In this document: positions 13,863 through 15,678 of the stretch, in pieces
How the letters are laid out: the number at the start of each line of letters is the position of its first letter
How positions within the stretch are numbered: the stretch's first letter is position 1
Source of the DNA: Victivallales bacterium
Lineage (GTDB): Bacteria; Verrucomicrobiota; Lentisphaeria; Oligosphaerales; Oligosphaeraceae
NCBI GenBank assembly: GCA_017458805.1
Contig: JAFTAC010000421.1
Coordinates: forward strand, 1-15,678
Length of the DNA: 15,678 nt
Reading direction: 5' to 3'
Made by a program: the position numbers and the translations under genes
Notes under the pieces: generated by a model
The model's input: only the letters and a program-made list of their open reading frames with translations
The model's database searches: none
Told to the model about the DNA's origin: nothing

Positions 13863-14583
13863 GTTTCTTCTTGGATGGGTTGGCCAGCGCATTCTCCGCG
13901 TTGAGGAGGGCTTGCCAGATTTCCTCGTCGGTGGTGGCTTCGCGCACATCCTGTATGAAGGAGGTGCAGCGGCAGAGGGAGCTGATCTTGTTGAGGATGT
14001 TGAGGTGCTCTGAACTGTCTGCGGAGCATGAAAGAATCAAAATCTCCGTTTTGCTGTCATCTGGCGCGGCATTGAAATAGGCGGGGGTAGCCAGTTTCGC
14101 GATGCAGATGAAAGTCTGCTCAAAGAAGCCGACTTCGCGTGTCATCGTATGGGGGATGGCGATGCCGTTCCCCAGGTTGGTGGAGCCAGCCTCCTCACGC
14201 TTGGTGATTTCGTTGCGGAAATCCTCTGGATTGTAAAGGAAGCCGCTTTGCTCTGCCAGTTCGGTGAGGGCCTTGATGATGGTGGCGCGGGTGCGTCCTG
14301 GTAGGGCGCAGGTGACGCACTCCCTGGGGCAAAGCGCCGACAGGGTAGGGGATGCGTCCTTCTGGCGGCGAGCCTGCTCTTCCTTCGCCTTGTCCAGTTG
14401 CTGTGTGTTGCCGCCGACGACCATGCGGGAGAACCAGAGGTCGAGGTCGTCCTGGAAGAAGAGGAGGTTTTCCCCGCGTGTCATGGAGGGGATGTCCCCC
14501 TGGACGGCCAGGGTCTTCAAGGCTGCGGGGGCTATGCCGATGGCGTCGGCTGCCTGTGATAATGTGAGGGTGATGCGGGGCAT
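13852..14583 (-). CDS. HTH (excisionase-like) protein fused to a PTS EIIA (PtsN/fructose-type) domain
   Basis: This 243-residue protein joins two modules. Residues 3-52 (ITLTLSQAADAIGIAPAALKTLAVQGDIPSMTRGENLLFFQDDLDLWF) look like the MerR/excisionase winged-helix DNA-binding domain. Residues about 95-232 form a PTS EIIA type-2 domain with the phosphorylatable His145 in LGNGIAIPHT. A linker carries a small cysteine cluster (Cys85, Cys89, Cys92: CPRECVTC). I infer a regulator whose DNA binding or partner binding answers to the phosphorylation state of the PTS chain. No EIIB/EIIC transporter gene is in the window, so it is more likely regulatory than a transport subunit. ATG 14583 lies 5 bp after the stop of the Gfo/Idh gene and has no separate Shine-Dalgarno, which points to translational coupling. 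Confidence 0.88.
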   Translation of the reverse strand: MPRITLTLSQAADAIGIAPAALKTLAVQGDIPSMTRGENLLFFQDDLDLWFSRMVVGGNTQQLDKAKEEQARRQKDASPTLSALCPRECVTCALPGRTRATIIKALTELAEQSGFLYNPEDFRNEITKREEAGSTNLGNGIAIPHTMTREVGFFEQTFICIAKLATPAYFNAAPDDSKTEILILSCSADSSEHLNILNKISSLCRCTSFIQDVREATTDEEIWQALLNAENALANPSKKKRDR

Positions 14584-14588
14584 TATGG

Positions 14589-15629
14589 TCAGAGGAGTTC
14601 AGACATCTTGACAGGGCGCCCCAGTTTGGCGGAGAGATCCGCCGCGAAGATGGCGCGGTGGGTCTCGTAGGCGTCTGCGAAGCTCGTCAGAGGCATGGGC
14701 TTATTGTCAATGATGCAGTTTGTGAACGCTTGCATCTGTGGGAGATACGGATGATCAAGCACGTCGCCGGAATCGGCCAGGATGGTTTCCATGGTGGTCC
14801 ACTTCTCCTTGCGGAGACCCTCGATGGCGGTGGTGGAGAGCTTGTTGTCCAGGATGCTTCCCTTGGAACCGACGAGGTGGCAGTGGAAGTAGTAGGGCTG
14901 GATGCAGTCGATGCAGGCGGCAACCTTGCCGATCTTGCCGCTGGCGAACTTGAGGATGGTGACGGAGCAGGGGTCGAACTCGTACTCGGAGAAGCATTCC
15001 GCTTTGCTCTTGGTCGAGTAGCACATGACCTCTTCGACGGGCTCGCCCATCAGTTTCAGGAGTGCGTCGAAGGCGTGGCAGCCGCCAGAAAGCAGGGCGC
15101 TGCCGCCGCCATCCGCCTTCTTGCTCCAGCGGAACTGGCCGTACCAGGGACCAATGCCATGGTAGTAGTCGGCTTCACCGTAGTGGACATCGCCGATGAG
15201 ACCCTGGTCGAGGATGGACATGAGCATCTTGACCTGCTGGCAGTAGCGCAGCTCGAAGCCGACGCACACCTTCAGTTTCGGATTGGCGATGACCGCCTCG
15301 CGAATCTTCTTCAGGTCCTGGAAGTTCAGGGCGACAGGCTTTTCGATATAGACGTGCTTGCCAGCGTTCAGCGCGGCGATGGTCTGCTCTGGGTGGATCA
15401 TGTTGGCCGTGCAGATGGAGACGATGTCAATCGTGGGGTCTGCAAGCACCTGGTCAAGCGAGGAATAGACCTTCAGCGGGCAGCCATAGCGAGCCTCCAC
15501 TTCTGCGGGCGAAGGGTTGCGCGTGCTGCACACGGCGGTGACCTGGGCGTTGTCCGTGGCGTTGTAGGCGATGATATGGGCCTCTGCGACCCAGCCAAGC
15601 CCGATGACGGCGACATTCAATTTCTTCAT
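14589..15629 (-). CDS. Gfo/Idh/MocA family NAD(P)-dependent oxidoreductase
   Basis: The 346-residue protein has an N-terminal Rossmann fold (VAVIGLGWVAEAHIIAY, residues 6-22) and the family motif EKPVA at 96-100, whose Lys is normally catalytic. The C-terminal alpha/beta domain contains GGGSALLSGGCHAFDALLKLMG near 174-194. His185 there is the usual active-site histidine position. Such enzymes oxidise or reduce sugars, inositols or amino sugars. The substrate cannot be told from sequence. No signal peptide is present. AAGGAG lies about 8 nt before ATG 15629. It is the first gene in the window of an operon with the HTH-EIIA gene and tadA. Confidence 0.92.
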   Translation of the reverse strand: MKKLNVAVIGLGWVAEAHIIAYNATDNAQVTAVCSTRNPSPAEVEARYGCPLKVYSSLDQVLADPTIDIVSICTANMIHPEQTIAALNAGKHVYIEKPVALNFQDLKKIREAVIANPKLKVCVGFELRYCQQVKMLMSILDQGLIGDVHYGEADYYHGIGPWYGQFRWSKKADGGGSALLSGGCHAFDALLKLMGEPVEEVMCYSTKSKAECFSEYEFDPCSVTILKFASGKIGKVAACIDCIQPYYFHCHLVGSKGSILDNKLSTTAIEGLRKEKWTTMETILADSGDVLDHPYLPQMQAFTNCIIDNKPMPLTSFADAYETHRAIFAADLSAKLGRPVKMSELL

Positions 15630-15658
15630 GGGTGGTTCTCCTTCTGTTTTGTCTTATT

Positions 15659-15678
15659 GTGCAAGACGGAGCTTGCAC
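15659..15678. repeat. 20-bp interrupted palindrome upstream of the oxidoreductase operon
   Basis: GTGCAAG (15659-15665) and CTTGCAC (15672-15678) are perfect 7-bp inverted arms around six bases. It lies about 30 bp before the start codon of the Gfo/Idh gene. It could be a repressor operator or the tail structure of an upstream gene. No T-run follows on the minus strand, which argues against an intrinsic terminator. The window ends at its last base. Confidence 0.4.

Noticed and set aside
13863..13949. Upstream extension of tadA to an ATG at 13949
   Set aside because: It would overlap about 100 bp of the EIIA-domain gene and adds a basic, low-complexity N-terminus not seen in TadA.

Overview
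The window carries nine confidently recognised or describable complete protein genes plus one gene cut off at the left edge. All lie on the minus strand, so transcription runs from high to low coordinates. There is no rRNA, tRNA or CRISPR array that I can see. The DNA is GC-rich, and three spacers are filled with short repeats. A lipoprotein with a GH67-N/DUF4838-like start, a Gfo/Idh/MocA oxidoreductase, an HTH-EIIA fusion and a deacetylase-like protein suggest a carbohydrate-degrading member of the PVC group, most likely Lentisphaerota (Victivallales-like). This is inference from gene families; no marker gene in the window proves it.

In transcription order (right to left): (1) 15629-13383 is a tight three-gene operon of a Gfo/Idh/MocA dehydrogenase, a protein joining a DNA-binding N-terminus to a PTS EIIA domain, and tadA (tRNA adenosine deaminase). 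The last two genes overlap by 11 bp. (2) 13382-13158 is a spacer with a hairpin-rich repeat element (copy B). (3) 13157-12072 encodes a polysaccharide-deacetylase-like protein with an N-terminal Ig-like region. (4) 12071-11838 is a spacer with copy A of the same element. (5) 11837-5450 is a probable transcription unit of an MBL/beta-CASP nuclease, an 810-residue EF-hand membrane protein, a PfkB sugar kinase resembling 2-keto-3-deoxygluconate kinase, and a dehydrogenase resembling L-sorbose-1-phosphate reductase. (6) 5449-5280 is a spacer built almost wholly of heptamer repeats in two opposing orientations. (7) 5279-3768 encodes a DUF1846 protein. (8) 3767-3571 holds a MITE-like element with near-perfect terminal inverted repeats. 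(9) 3570-334 is mfd, followed 25 bp later by the truncated lipoprotein gene.

Functionally the window mixes housekeeping genes (mfd, tadA, the beta-CASP nuclease) with sugar metabolism (kinase, reductase, Gfo/Idh enzyme, EIIA regulator, deacetylase-like protein, surface lipoprotein). The least explained protein is the 810-residue EF-hand/transmembrane one. The least explained DNA is the set of four different repeat types. The pair of elements near 11.9 kb and 13.2 kb shows compensatory base changes in a stem, which argues that their folded form is maintained.
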